Source of the DNA: Paramuribaculum sp.
Lineage (GTDB): Bacteria; Bacteroidota; Bacteroidia; Bacteroidales; Muribaculaceae
Direction: 5' to 3'
DNA: 6,608 nucleotides
Assembly (NCBI GenBank): GCA_029062075.1
Contig: JAIDQW010000284.1
Location: forward strand, 1-6,608
Position numbers and translations under genes: made by a program. Positions 1 through 6,608 of the stretch are shown one piece after another (within the stretch, counting starts at the first letter, position 1; every line of letters starts with the position of its first letter). The notes beneath the pieces were generated by a model, which was given only the letters and a program-made list of their open reading frames with translations, was not told the origin of the DNA and searched no databases.

Positions 1-373
1 ATAATTATTATTTTTTAAAAAATACAGTTCTTATGAATTATAAAAGAGAGAATCTTGTCAATGATTGTTAACAGTCTGCTATGTTTAATTTTAGCTAAAA
101 AAATTACTTAAGGATAGTGCTTTTTTTATTAATTTATTGCAAAATTAGAGCAAGTGGGCAATTTACGCCCCCCCTTTTAGTTAAATTAGGTTAATTGTAG
201 AAAAGTTGGATAATTTTTTAACGTTTGAAATGTGTGCAAATTTCCTGATAGCACCGTAAGGCAGATTCAGTAAAGTATTAACCCCGGTTACCCGGCTTTT
301 ACAAATATTGGGTAACGGAATTTCAATCTTGGAATATAAAATATGAGAAAGAAAGGTGTGTATTTTTCAATAT
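1..373. other. AT-rich intergenic region, no gene recognised
   Basis: This stretch follows the last gene of the minus-strand run. It has many A and T homopolymer runs and, in a 60-base sample (61-120), about 27 percent G+C. I see no credible coding frame, tRNA or repeat array. It contains the imperfect hairpin at 284-318, a run of seven C at 168-174 preceded by a short GGGC/GCCC stem (156-159 with 167-170), and one sequence resembling the Bacteroides -7 element on the minus strand (140-147) without a matching -33 TTTG. It probably holds the operon 3' end and possibly the control region of a gene to the left of the window. Confidence 0.6.
284..318 (-). terminator. possible weak terminator hairpin downstream of the operon
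   Basis: An inverted repeat pairs GTTACCC (287-293) with GGGTAAC (310-316), seven perfect base pairs around a 16-base loop. Two more G-C pairs (284-285 with 317-318) form if G286 bulges. It lies about 55 bases beyond the stop of the last minus-strand gene, where an operon terminator would be expected. Against this, the loop is long and the minus-strand sequence after the stem (about 270-283) is only moderately T-rich, without a clean run of T. It may instead slow RNA degradation or be a chance palindrome. Confidence 0.3.
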
Positions 374-1420
374 TCAGTTTTGTGTGCGGAAGTCGGGCAG
401 GGATGCTTCTTCGGTTATAATCCTCATCCAGTTCTTGATTTCCAGGGTGCGGAGATTGTCGGGATTTTTTACCGGCTTGGCTTTCAGGAACTCCTCCGGG
501 ATAACCGGATTTTTTCTATCTGCGATGCACACGTTTTCAGAAGCTACAAAGTTATACCGCAGTGCATACCGGTTGGTAGTTATGATTTTTTTGCCGCGAG
601 CCAACCCCCAGATAAACCGTGGAGTGAGTCCGCTCTGACCGGGCATAGCGTCATCAACAATTATTTCGCTCTGCTCCATAAGAGTCATGTATTCTTCAGG
701 CTCAAGTGGGGTTCTGAGCTCAAATTCCTCCAACATACCTGAGTTCAGTTTTTTCGACAGGCGATAGTCCTTTATCAGTCGCTGAGATAGCGGGGGCAGT
801 GAATGCGGCAGGAGCTTAAAAAAGTAATTGTCTATTCCGTGTCTTCTTATTTCACTTGCAAGTGAGGTGACAAACCGTATGCGTTGATCTCTGTTTGCTC
901 CTATTAATATAGCCTGATACTTGACAGAAGATATTTCTAAATGTTTGGGTTCGGTATAATAGTTAGGAAGGAGTTTCAGAGATGAATGGCGCTCGGAATC
1001 AAGAAGGTCAAATGTGTATGCTTCATCAAAATATGGTGCGATTATTGAAAAATCCCATGTCCGGCTGCTGTCCCACACATAAAGTACCGTTCGGTCTGTA
1101 CGCTGCTTTATGGTTTCCACTACTGTGGGCGGGATAGTAAATGCGTTAAGACACAGAAACAAGTCGTAATGACCGCAGAGGGTAGCCAACACAGGTGACC
1201 AGAATTGCTCGGCACGTTTAAGCCAGCTTAAATGTTTGGGGAACTTGATGAAGCGTTTGATGAAATTTCTCAGGGGAGTGGACCTCAGTTTCGGGTCACC
1301 CTCCAGAAGACAATCTTTTATAGTTGTTACTTCCCATCCCAGTCTCTCAAGCTCTTCAATAACGGGCTTTTGAAGGTTGAGGTATTCGGTTGTAAATATC
1401 AGTGCCTTCTTCTGTTTCAT
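374..1420 (-). CDS. putative surface polysaccharide/LPS biosynthesis protein, GT-B-like fold
   Basis: I cannot assign a specific activity. The 348 residues (from the ATG at 1420) look like a two-domain GT-B-type glycosyltransferase of the kind annotated 'lipopolysaccharide biosynthesis protein' or CgeB-like. The first Rossmann-like half opens with a beta strand (KKALIFTTEY, 4-13). It goes on to YDLFLCLN (85-92), YVWDSSR (114-120), FDEAYTFDLLDS (131-142) and LPNYY (151-155). The second half opens at YQAILIGANRDQR (168-180) and has GQSGLTPR (261-268) followed by GKKIITTN (276-283) and DRKNPVIPEEF (301-311), a region I recall as conserved in this poorly described family. There are no membrane segments or signal peptide. 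The frame extends upstream to an ATG at 1483. I chose 1420 because it starts right at the first strand and lies 7 bases after the flippase stop, whereas 1483 would overlap the flippase by 56 bases. It is the last gene of the run and more AT-rich than the arg genes. Confidence 0.72.
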   Translation of the reverse strand: MKQKKALIFTTEYLNLQKPVIEELERLGWEVTTIKDCLLEGDPKLRSTPLRNFIKRFIKFPKHLSWLKRAEQFWSPVLATLCGHYDLFLCLNAFTIPPTVVETIKQRTDRTVLYVWDSSRTWDFSIIAPYFDEAYTFDLLDSERHSSLKLLPNYYTEPKHLEISSVKYQAILIGANRDQRIRFVTSLASEIRRHGIDNYFFKLLPHSLPPLSQRLIKDYRLSKKLNSGMLEEFELRTPLEPEEYMTLMEQSEIIVDDAMPGQSGLTPRFIWGLARGKKIITTNRYALRYNFVASENVCIADRKNPVIPEEFLKAKPVKNPDNLRTLEIKNWMRIITEEASLPDFRTQN

Positions 1421-1427
1421 GATTGTT

Positions 1428-2885
1428 TCAGCAATGAGTTCTTCGGCATAATCTTCTAAACAGTTCCGATGAAAGTTTATCATGCGCTGAAAGGAGACAA
1501 ACGAAGTAAATCAACATTCCGGCAAATGGAACAATAAGCAGCAGGGCTATGTTGCTGAGATTTGTAAACAGAACAACCGGCAGCAACGCGGCAACCATTA
1601 CAAATGTGGCGATATAGTATCTGAGCTCGAAGATACGGCTTACACTGAAAGGTAGATATTTTCTTCCACATATAAGCTGCACCGTGAGGACGGTAAGTTC
1701 TGCTATTACTATTGAAAAGGCTGCGCCTTTGGCGCCATAGTGCGGTATAAGTAAGAAGTTTATCAGTAGATTCACCACTGCTCCCGCGCATGCGCTCCAC
1801 ACAACTATATATATCTTGCCTTTTGGGTAAAGAATCTGAATTCCGGTAAGAAAAGAAATTGTTGAAAAGAATATCATCGGAGAGTTGAGCACGAGTAGAG
1901 TGATAGAGGAGCGGTAATCGGCACCACAGAAAATCAGTATGATGGGAGAGGAGAGTATCATCAGTCCGGCAACAACAGGCAGCGACAGCATCAGCGACAG
2001 GTTGAGTGCTTTTTCCGATAGTGATTTGAATTCGGTGATATTGCCGGTGGCCTCAAGGTTTGCGAAGCGGGGCAACAGAACTGTTCCGGCAGAAAAGATT
2101 ACCGTTATTGCTATCTGGGTTATTTTTGTTGCAGCGGCAAAGAGTCCTACTTCACTTTCTGTTGCCATAAAACCTAACATTATAGAGTTGAGTGACAGGT
2201 AAATACTCGAAATAGCAGTGATGGAGAATACCATCAGCGCAGGTTTAAGATGTGAACTTATCTTTGTCAGGGAAATTGAAAATCCATTACCGTGTGTAAA
2301 TATTTTGTATTTTCTCAGATGCCAGAAATTTATGATATTATTTCCTATGGTTGAGCCAACGGTTATAAATGCATAGTTAAGCAAATCGGCGGGTGTTCTT
2401 ACGAAGATAAAGAGACACGCTGCCGCTGCGGTGCGCACTATCACTGCGCGTACTGTGATATATTTGAAATCTTCTATAGCCTGATAAAACCACTCAACCC
2501 CGATGGTGGTGAATAGAATGGATAGGCTGAGAGCATAAAATATCTCAGACCGGGCATGGATTTCCGGCACCAGACGGGCGAGTAAACCAACAATAATATA
2601 ACCGGCAATGCAAAGTATTGCATTCAGTGTTAGTATCTCCAGTACAGTTCGGTTTCTCAATACCTCATTATCACGAACCTCCGAGATTTTTTTTACTGCG
2701 TAAAGCGGTATTCCGAGTGATGTGATCAACACTATATAGGATACGATGCCGTTGAGAAAAGAAATTGTGCCTATTCCTTCCGGCATAAGCACTCTTGCGG
2801 CGTATGGAAAGGTGATGACCGGAAAAAGAACCGATGTTATGGTGTTAACGGTATTGAGGGCTATGTTGGAGCGGATACTGCTCAT
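1428..2885 (-). CDS. Wzx-type polysaccharide flippase (oligosaccharide translocase, MOP superfamily)
   Basis: A 485-residue, strongly hydrophobic integral inner-membrane protein that probably flips undecaprenyl-linked oligosaccharide repeat units to the periplasm. The N-terminus, a short polar lead (MSSIRSN), a helix, then PYAARVLMPEGIGTISF (27-43), is typical of the polysaccharide synthesis/Wzx family. So is the motif EWFYQAIEDFKYI (131-143). Hydrophobic stretches recur about every 30 residues, for example near 12-32, 44-62, 84-104, 114-132, 216-238, 254-272, 295-320, 330-350, 358-380, 386-406, 422-440 and 446-466, which fits 12 or more helices. A short basic tail (FRRLCRRTH) ends it. The start shares ATGA with the upstream glycosyltransferase. 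No polymerase (Wzy) or initiating transferase gene is visible in the window, so those functions must lie elsewhere. A lipid II or teichoic-acid flippase is a less likely alternative, given the glycosyltransferase neighbours. Confidence 0.9.
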   Translation of the reverse strand: MSSIRSNIALNTVNTITSVLFPVITFPYAARVLMPEGIGTISFLNGIVSYIVLITSLGIPLYAVKKISEVRDNEVLRNRTVLEILTLNAILCIAGYIIVGLLARLVPEIHARSEIFYALSLSILFTTIGVEWFYQAIEDFKYITVRAVIVRTAAAACLFIFVRTPADLLNYAFITVGSTIGNNIINFWHLRKYKIFTHGNGFSISLTKISSHLKPALMVFSITAISSIYLSLNSIMLGFMATESEVGLFAAATKITQIAITVIFSAGTVLLPRFANLEATGNITEFKSLSEKALNLSLMLSLPVVAGLMILSSPIILIFCGADYRSSITLLVLNSPMIFFSTISFLTGIQILYPKGKIYIVVWSACAGAVVNLLINFLLIPHYGAKGAAFSIVIAELTVLTVQLICGRKYLPFSVSRIFELRYYIATFVMVAALLPVVLFTNLSNIALLLIVPFAGMLIYFVCLLSAHDKLSSELFRRLCRRTHC

Positions 2886-3604
2886 TTGTTGAGGAGTTTA
2901 TGTTTTAGCCGTATATAGAAATTTGTAAAGGTGGGTCCTGTGACCTCTTTAACCCTTAGTTTGAACCGCTCGTATGGAGTAAGCCAGCTGCCGGCGTAAT
3001 GGTGTATCGCGTAGGTCTCTTCCGTGATATTTATCTCACCGTTGATCTGAGATTTCGGTGACAGAACCTGCGGTGGGTAAATAGTGATGCCGTCAATGGT
3101 AAGCTGATTGTCAGCAGGTTTATAGCCACGCTCTGTAAAATACCCGGTCGAATAGTCGCAGATGGTTTTCAGGTTATAAGAACCGTCCCGATTAACAAAG
3201 CGGACGCTGCGGTATGTTTCCAGCATAGCACTGCAGAAGTCATTGCCGGGAGGCATGGCAAACCCCAATCCGGGATTTATAAGACCGGTTTGTTCGGTGC
3301 CGACAAATGGTGCCATGTCAATCAGTGGCTCCCACGGTTTTATAAGCTCCACATCAGTGTCCAGATAAACACCGCCATGCTCTGCGAGAATCGCAAAGCG
3401 AGCATAGTCGCTAACAAAAGCGTATTTGCCTGCTTTGTAGGCTTCGGCGGCAAATGGAGTTTCACTGATATCGAAATTGTCCTCATTCCACTCCTTTATT
3501 TCCCATTCGGGTAAATACCTACGCCATGATTGGATGCACCTCCGAGCGAGTTTGGGAAGTGGTTTGCGTCCAAACCAACAGTAATGTATCACCTTGGGAA
3601 TCAT
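2882..3604 (-). CDS. GT32/OCH1-like glycosyltransferase with DXD motif, capsule or LPS type
   Basis: A 240-residue sugar transferase of the family with the DXD-containing 'Gly_transf_sug' domain (GT32, related to yeast OCH1 and bacterial capsule transferases). The N-terminus IPKVIHYCWFG (2-12) is the standard first strand of this GT-A fold. SDYARF (65-70) and GGVYLDTDVE (77-86) form the donor site, with the D82-x-D84 motif binding the metal and sugar nucleotide. HHYAGSW (201-207) is the conserved C-terminal His/Trp element. There is no signal peptide or membrane helix, so it probably works on the cytoplasmic face on a lipid-linked acceptor. The neighbouring flippase, joined by an ATGA overlap at 2882-2885, suggests it adds a sugar to a capsule, O-antigen or exopolysaccharide repeat unit. 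Donor and acceptor are unknown. The start at 3604 is 4 bases after the argH stop with no Shine-Dalgarno sequence. Confidence 0.9.
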   Translation of the reverse strand: MIPKVIHYCWFGRKPLPKLARRCIQSWRRYLPEWEIKEWNEDNFDISETPFAAEAYKAGKYAFVSDYARFAILAEHGGVYLDTDVELIKPWEPLIDMAPFVGTEQTGLINPGLGFAMPPGNDFCSAMLETYRSVRFVNRDGSYNLKTICDYSTGYFTERGYKPADNQLTIDGITIYPPQVLSPKSQINGEINITEETYAIHHYAGSWLTPYERFKLRVKEVTGPTFTNFYIRLKHKLLNK

Positions 3605-3608
3605 GGGA

Positions 3609-4901
3609 CTACCGGATACGGTTCATAACAGCTTGCATCTTCTTGGCTATCTTGTCGTTGCAGAGGTTGCCGATGGAGCCTTCATGGGTGTGGTGCACCG
3701 ATTTGGTTGGGGTGTATTCGCCGTTTTGCACCTGCATGCCTACTGTGCGATATGCTTCGCGGAAAGGCATTCCGTTGAGGGCAAGGCGGTTCACATCCTC
3801 CACGGTGAAGAGGTAGTTGTATTTCGGGTCGTCAAGAATATTATCTTTCACGCGGATGTGGGCGAGCATGAAGTCGCACATCTCAAGGCATGAGCGCAGC
3901 TCTGCGGTAGCGGGGAAAATAATGTCTTTAAGAAGCTGCAGGTCGCGGTTATAGCCAAGCGGCAGATTGGCGGTCAGGAGAGCGATTTCGTTGGGGATGG
4001 ACTGGAGGCGGTTGCACTTGCCGCGCATAATCTCGAATACATCGGGATTCTTTTTGTGCGGCATTATGCTTGAGCCGGTGGTGAGTTCGTCAGGGAAAGA
4101 GATGAAGCTGAAGTTCTGGCACATCCACATGCACACATCCATGGCAAAGCGTCCGAGTGTGGAGGCGATGGCAGCTATAGCCATACCGACGGCACGCTCT
4201 GTTTTGCCTCGGCTCATCTGCGCTGCAACAACATTGTAGTGCATGGTCTCGAAGCCGAGCAGCTCGGTGGTCATGGTGCGGTTGAGCGGGAAAGAGGAGC
4301 CATATCCGGCGGCGGATCCGAGCGGGTTCTGGTTGGCGATATTGTATGCGGCGGCAACAAACTGCATATCATCAACCAGTGCCTCGGCGTATGCTCCGAA
4401 CCATAGTCCGAATGAAGATGGCATCGCTATCTGCAGATGGGTGTAGCCGGGCATCAGCACATCCTTATGCTCCTCGCTCAGATGCTGCAGGCGGTCAAAG
4501 AGATGCTGTACGCTCTCTGCCGTTTTTTTGAGCTCGTCACGCATAAACAGTTTGAGGTCAACAAGCACCTGGTCGTTGCGGGAGCGTCCGCTGTGAATTT
4601 TCTTGCCGGTGTCGCCAAGGCGTTGAGTCAAAAGAAATTCCACCTGTGAGTGAACATCTTCAACCCCCGGTTCTATGGTAAACTCTCCACGCTCAATCAT
4701 CTGAGCTATATCCTCAAGCGCAGCGAGAAGGGTAGTGAGTTCATCTTTGGTGAGCAGGCCGATGCTTTCAAGCATCTTTATGTGCGCCATTGAACCCTGA
4801 ACATCGTATTTGGCAAGTTTCAGGTCAAGTTCGCGGTCTGCGCCAACGGTAAATTCCTCTATCATTTTGTCCGGCTCAAAGCCCTTGCTCCAAAGTTTCA
4901 T
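3609..4901 (-). CDS. argH: argininosuccinate lyase
   Basis: This enzyme cleaves argininosuccinate to arginine and fumarate, the last step of arginine biosynthesis. It is a 430-residue member of the fumarase/aspartase superfamily, which forms homotetramers with composite active sites. The three conserved regions are present: SGRSRNDQV (104-112), GYTHLQ with the catalytic-relay H155 (152-157), and the flexible signature loop GSSIMPHKKNPD (276-287) with the catalytic serine (S277 by analogy to fumarase). Most ArgH proteins have MPQKKNPD; His in place of Gln at 282 is, from memory, normal for Bacteroidales. The HHTHEGSIGN tail (403-412) also fits that order. Length is near the usual 430-460. The ATG at 4901 shares ATGA with the argE stop and gives the usual KLWSKGF-type N-terminus, so this start is well supported. 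The TAG at 3611-3609 is only 4 bases from the start of the glycosyltransferase gene, an unexpected join to surface-glycan genes. Confidence 0.97.
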   Translation of the reverse strand: MKLWSKGFEPDKMIEEFTVGADRELDLKLAKYDVQGSMAHIKMLESIGLLTKDELTTLLAALEDIAQMIERGEFTIEPGVEDVHSQVEFLLTQRLGDTGKKIHSGRSRNDQVLVDLKLFMRDELKKTAESVQHLFDRLQHLSEEHKDVLMPGYTHLQIAMPSSFGLWFGAYAEALVDDMQFVAAAYNIANQNPLGSAAGYGSSFPLNRTMTTELLGFETMHYNVVAAQMSRGKTERAVGMAIAAIASTLGRFAMDVCMWMCQNFSFISFPDELTTGSSIMPHKKNPDVFEIMRGKCNRLQSIPNEIALLTANLPLGYNRDLQLLKDIIFPATAELRSCLEMCDFMLAHIRVKDNILDDPKYNYLFTVEDVNRLALNGMPFREAYRTVGMQVQNGEYTPTKSVHHTHEGSIGNLCNDKIAKKMQAVMNRIR

Positions 4902-5956
4902 TTCAAGCGTTTTAATATATTCATGTATGTTTCTATGCCGGCAGAAATCTCATCAAATCTGATGAATTCATCGGCCGTGTGACTTCTTGACGAGTCTCCG
5001 GGACCTATTTTTATTGTCGGGAAACCGCTCATAACCGCCATGTCGCTCATGGTTGGTGATACAAACGGAGTCATTCCCAACTCCTTGCAGATTCTCACTA
5101 AGGGATGGTCTGCCGGAATTGCACTGGCTCTCAGTCGGGTAGAGCGTGGATTTGCCTCCGAACTGATTGCATTGCGGAGTATTTCAACAGTTTCTTCGTT
5201 TGAATAAGCGTCAGTTGTGCGCACATCTACTGTAAAGTTGCATTCATCCGGCACTACATTGTGCTGTTTCCCTGCACTTATTTGAGTTACGGTCACTGAA
5301 ATCGGTCCAAGCAGTTCCGATTCTTTTTCAAATTTGAAATTGCGCAGAATGTTTATGTCATCAATCGCCTTGTACAGGGCATTGACTCCCTCGCCGCGGG
5401 CGGCATGACCGGCCTTGCCTCTCGCCGTGCAGTCGAGAACCACGAGTCCGCGCTCACCAACCGCCGGTTGCAGCGATGTAGGCTCGCCAACAATACCCAT
5501 ATCTATTCTGTAGCCTTTTTCTTCTATGTGGGGCAGAAAGGCTCTCATACCTTTCTCGCCCGTTACCTCCTCTTCGGCGGTTATGGCAAGTATGAGGTTG
5601 TAGGGGAGAGGGTTACGGATTAGTTCGCAGAACACCGACGCAAGACATACCGCGGACGCACCGGCGTCATTACTGCCGAGGCCGTACAGGCATCCGTTTT
5701 CAATATCCGGATTAAACGGGTCGCGCTTGTATCCACTTGCCGGGCGCACAGTGTCGTGGTGACTGTTTAGCAGCAGCGTTTTCTTCGCCGGGTCATACCC
5801 CGGGGCTACAGCCCACACATTATTATAATAACGTTTTGAGTCAGCTCCTCTATCCTTAAGCCACTCATATATAATATCAGCAGTTCCGCTCTCCTCGCGT
5901 GAAATTGAGGGAGTGGCGATAAGTCGGCTGAGCAGCTGTATGGCGGAGTCGGTCAT
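4898..5956 (-). CDS. argE: M20-family N-acyl-ornithine/N-acyl-citrulline deacylase (ArgE type)
   Basis: A 352-residue zinc-dependent amidohydrolase of the M20/ArgE-DapE family, full length and cytoplasmic with no signal peptide. The metal and catalytic set is complete: H66 and D68 in SHHDTV, the bridging D97 in GLGSND, the E129-E130 pair in TAEEEV (general base, then ligand), E158 in VGEPT, H184 in GKAGH of the lid/dimerisation domain, and H326 in SRSHTADE. The catalytic domain is split around the lid (about 175-285). The neighbours argB and argH place it in arginine synthesis rather than in lysine synthesis (DapE) or peptide degradation. Classical ArgE acts on N-acetylornithine. In Bacteroidota, where carbamoylation can precede deacylation, the likely substrate is N-succinyl- or N-acetyl-citrulline. 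The start ATG overlaps the argB stop (ATGA, 5953-5956) and the stop overlaps the argH start (ATGA, 4898-4901). Family membership is very firm; substrate is inferred. Confidence 0.92.
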   Translation of the reverse strand: MTDSAIQLLSRLIATPSISREESGTADIIYEWLKDRGADSKRYYNNVWAVAPGYDPAKKTLLLNSHHDTVRPASGYKRDPFNPDIENGCLYGLGSNDAGASAVCLASVFCELIRNPLPYNLILAITAEEEVTGEKGMRAFLPHIEEKGYRIDMGIVGEPTSLQPAVGERGLVVLDCTARGKAGHAARGEGVNALYKAIDDINILRNFKFEKESELLGPISVTVTQISAGKQHNVVPDECNFTVDVRTTDAYSNEETVEILRNAISSEANPRSTRLRASAIPADHPLVRICKELGMTPFVSPTMSDMAVMSGFPTIKIGPGDSSRSHTADEFIRFDEISAGIETYMNILKRLK

Positions 5957-6608
5957 TCGGTAATGGTAGTGCCTCTCTCCTTTAGGAGATTGTCGGAATG
6001 TTTTATCGTGACGGATGATACACCTTGTGAAATGGCGGCAAAGGCATTGTCGATTTTCGGAATCATACCTTTGTTGACAACTCCGTCTTGCTTGAGAGTG
6101 GTGTATGAACTGCGGGTAACTGCCTCTATCAATGAGTCGGGGTTATCCACATCGCTCAGCACTCCGTCTTTTTCAAAGCAGAAAATCAGACGGGTCGGGG
6201 CTATCGTGCTTGCCGCAACAGCTACAGCCGATGCCACCGAATCGGCATTGCAGTTGAGCAGAGAACCGTTTCCGTCATGCATTATCGCACAGAACACCGG
6301 CACCATGCCGCTATCAAGCAGAGTAGCAAGGAAGGTAGTGTTGATTTTGGCAGCATCGATATCACCCACAAAACCGTAGTCTATCGGAGCAGCTGGGCGT
6401 TTTTTTGCGGGAATGATGTTGCCGTCGGCTCCGGAGAGTCCTATGGCGTTGCATCCGCGGCTTTGAAGTGCGCTCACAATTCTCTTGTTGATAAGTCCGG
6501 CATACACCATGGTGACCACATCCAGAGTCTCCCGGGTTGTCACTCGCCTACCTTCTATCATTGTGGTAGGTATGTCAAGGCGCGCGCTCAGTCGGGTGGC
6601 TTCCTTGC
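5953..6608 (-). CDS. argB: N-acylglutamate kinase (acetylglutamate kinase family), 5'-truncated by window edge
   Basis: This enzyme phosphorylates the gamma-carboxylate of N-acetyl- or N-succinyl-glutamate with ATP, the second step of arginine biosynthesis in the cytoplasm. The frame stays open past the internal Met at 6561 to the window edge, giving 217 C-terminal residues of a family about 260 long. Roughly 40 N-terminal residues, with the glycine-rich nucleotide loop, are missing. Visible in the fragment are EGRRVT (18-23, with the substrate-binding Arg), GLSGADGN (56-63), DYGFVGD (76-82), the NCNAD segment (118-122, matching E. coli N158 and D162) and GMIPK (180-184, with the ATP-site Lys). 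The FCFEKDGVL segment (142-150) is the form I associate with Bacteroidales. Its stop codon overlaps the next gene's start as ATGA at 5953-5956, which suggests translational coupling. The acyl group used, acetyl or succinyl, cannot be read from the sequence; the B. fragilis precedent favours succinyl. Confidence 0.93.
   Translation of the reverse strand, partial: KEATRLSARLDIPTTMIEGRRVTTRETLDVVTMVYAGLINKRIVSALQSRGCNAIGLSGADGNIIPAKKRPAAPIDYGFVGDIDAAKINTTFLATLLDSGMVPVFCAIMHDGNGSLLNCNADSVASAVAVAASTIAPTRLIFCFEKDGVLSDVDNPDSLIEAVTRSSYTTLKQDGVVNKGMIPKIDNAFAAISQGVSSVTIKHSDNLLKERGTTITE

Noticed and set aside
140..147. TAATTTTG on the minus strand, matching the Bacteroides -7 consensus TAnnTTTG
   Set aside because: No TTTG at the required spacing upstream (around 167-173 is a C-run), so there is no supported promoter.
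156..178. GGGC/GCCC stem followed by C7 and TTTT on the plus strand, resembling a terminator or a phase-variable tract
   Set aside because: The stem is only 4 base pairs and the T-run only 4 bases; a C7 run outside any gene or promoter gives no basis for claiming phase variation.
279..287. His instead of Gln in the ArgH signature loop (MPHKKNPD), considered as a possible active-site change
   Set aside because: I recall this as the usual form in Bacteroidales ArgH, and the catalytic serine, lysines and H155 are all present.
356..742. Plus-strand open frame of 128 codons at the left of the window
   Set aside because: It lies almost wholly antisense to the last glycan gene, has an odd Cys/Phe-rich composition with no recognisable motif, and the opposing frame gives a protein with coherent conserved segments.
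1480..1800. Minus-strand 106-codon frame inside the flippase
   Set aside because: Alternative-frame shadow of the flippase C-terminus; no separate start context or motif.
3526..3893. Overlapping plus-strand open frames around the argH/glycosyltransferase junction
   Set aside because: They are antisense shadows of argH and the glycosyltransferase; both minus-strand genes are intact with family motifs.
5963..6379. Plus-strand open frame of 138 codons
   Set aside because: Antisense to the clearly identified argB; low-information composition with no domain.

Overview
The window comes from a Bacteroidota chromosome, most likely order Bacteroidales (gut Muribaculaceae or Bacteroides-like). The family guess rests on the look of the proteins. 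The argininosuccinate lyase carries the MPHKKNPD loop and HTHEGSIGN tail I associate with Bacteroidales, and the acetylglutamate kinase has the phylum-type GADGN and GMIPK segments. Starts lack purine-rich Shine-Dalgarno sequences and sit behind A/T-rich or unremarkable stretches, as is usual in this phylum.

All supported genes lie on the minus strand and are read from the right edge toward the left. In transcription order they are: a 5'-truncated argB (right edge to 5953); an argE-type M20 deacylase (5956-4898); argH (4901-3609); a GT32/OCH1-type glycosyltransferase with a DXD motif (3604-2882); a Wzx-type polysaccharide flippase (2885-1428); and a probable GT-B-like surface polysaccharide protein (1420-374). 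The first two junctions and the glycosyltransferase/flippase junction are 4-base ATGA overlaps. The other two gaps are 4 and 7 bases. The six genes therefore look like one transcript, or at least one unbroken co-directional run. Its promoter is outside the window to the right.

The right half (3609-6608) is the later part of arginine biosynthesis. ArgB phosphorylates an N-acylglutamate, the ArgE homologue removes the acyl group, and ArgH splits argininosuccinate into arginine and fumarate. In Bacteroides fragilis carbamoylation acts on N-succinylornithine, so this deacylase may act on an N-acyl-citrulline rather than on N-acetylornithine. The left half (374-3604) is a short surface-polysaccharide set: two sugar-transfer candidates around a flippase for lipid-linked oligosaccharide units. 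It is more AT-rich than the arg genes in the samples I counted.

Positions 1-373 are AT-rich and hold no convincing gene. The only structure there is an imperfect hairpin that could end the operon. I found no RNA gene, mobile element, CRISPR array or defence system. The feature most worth a second look is the tight physical join between arginine biosynthesis and surface glycan genes.
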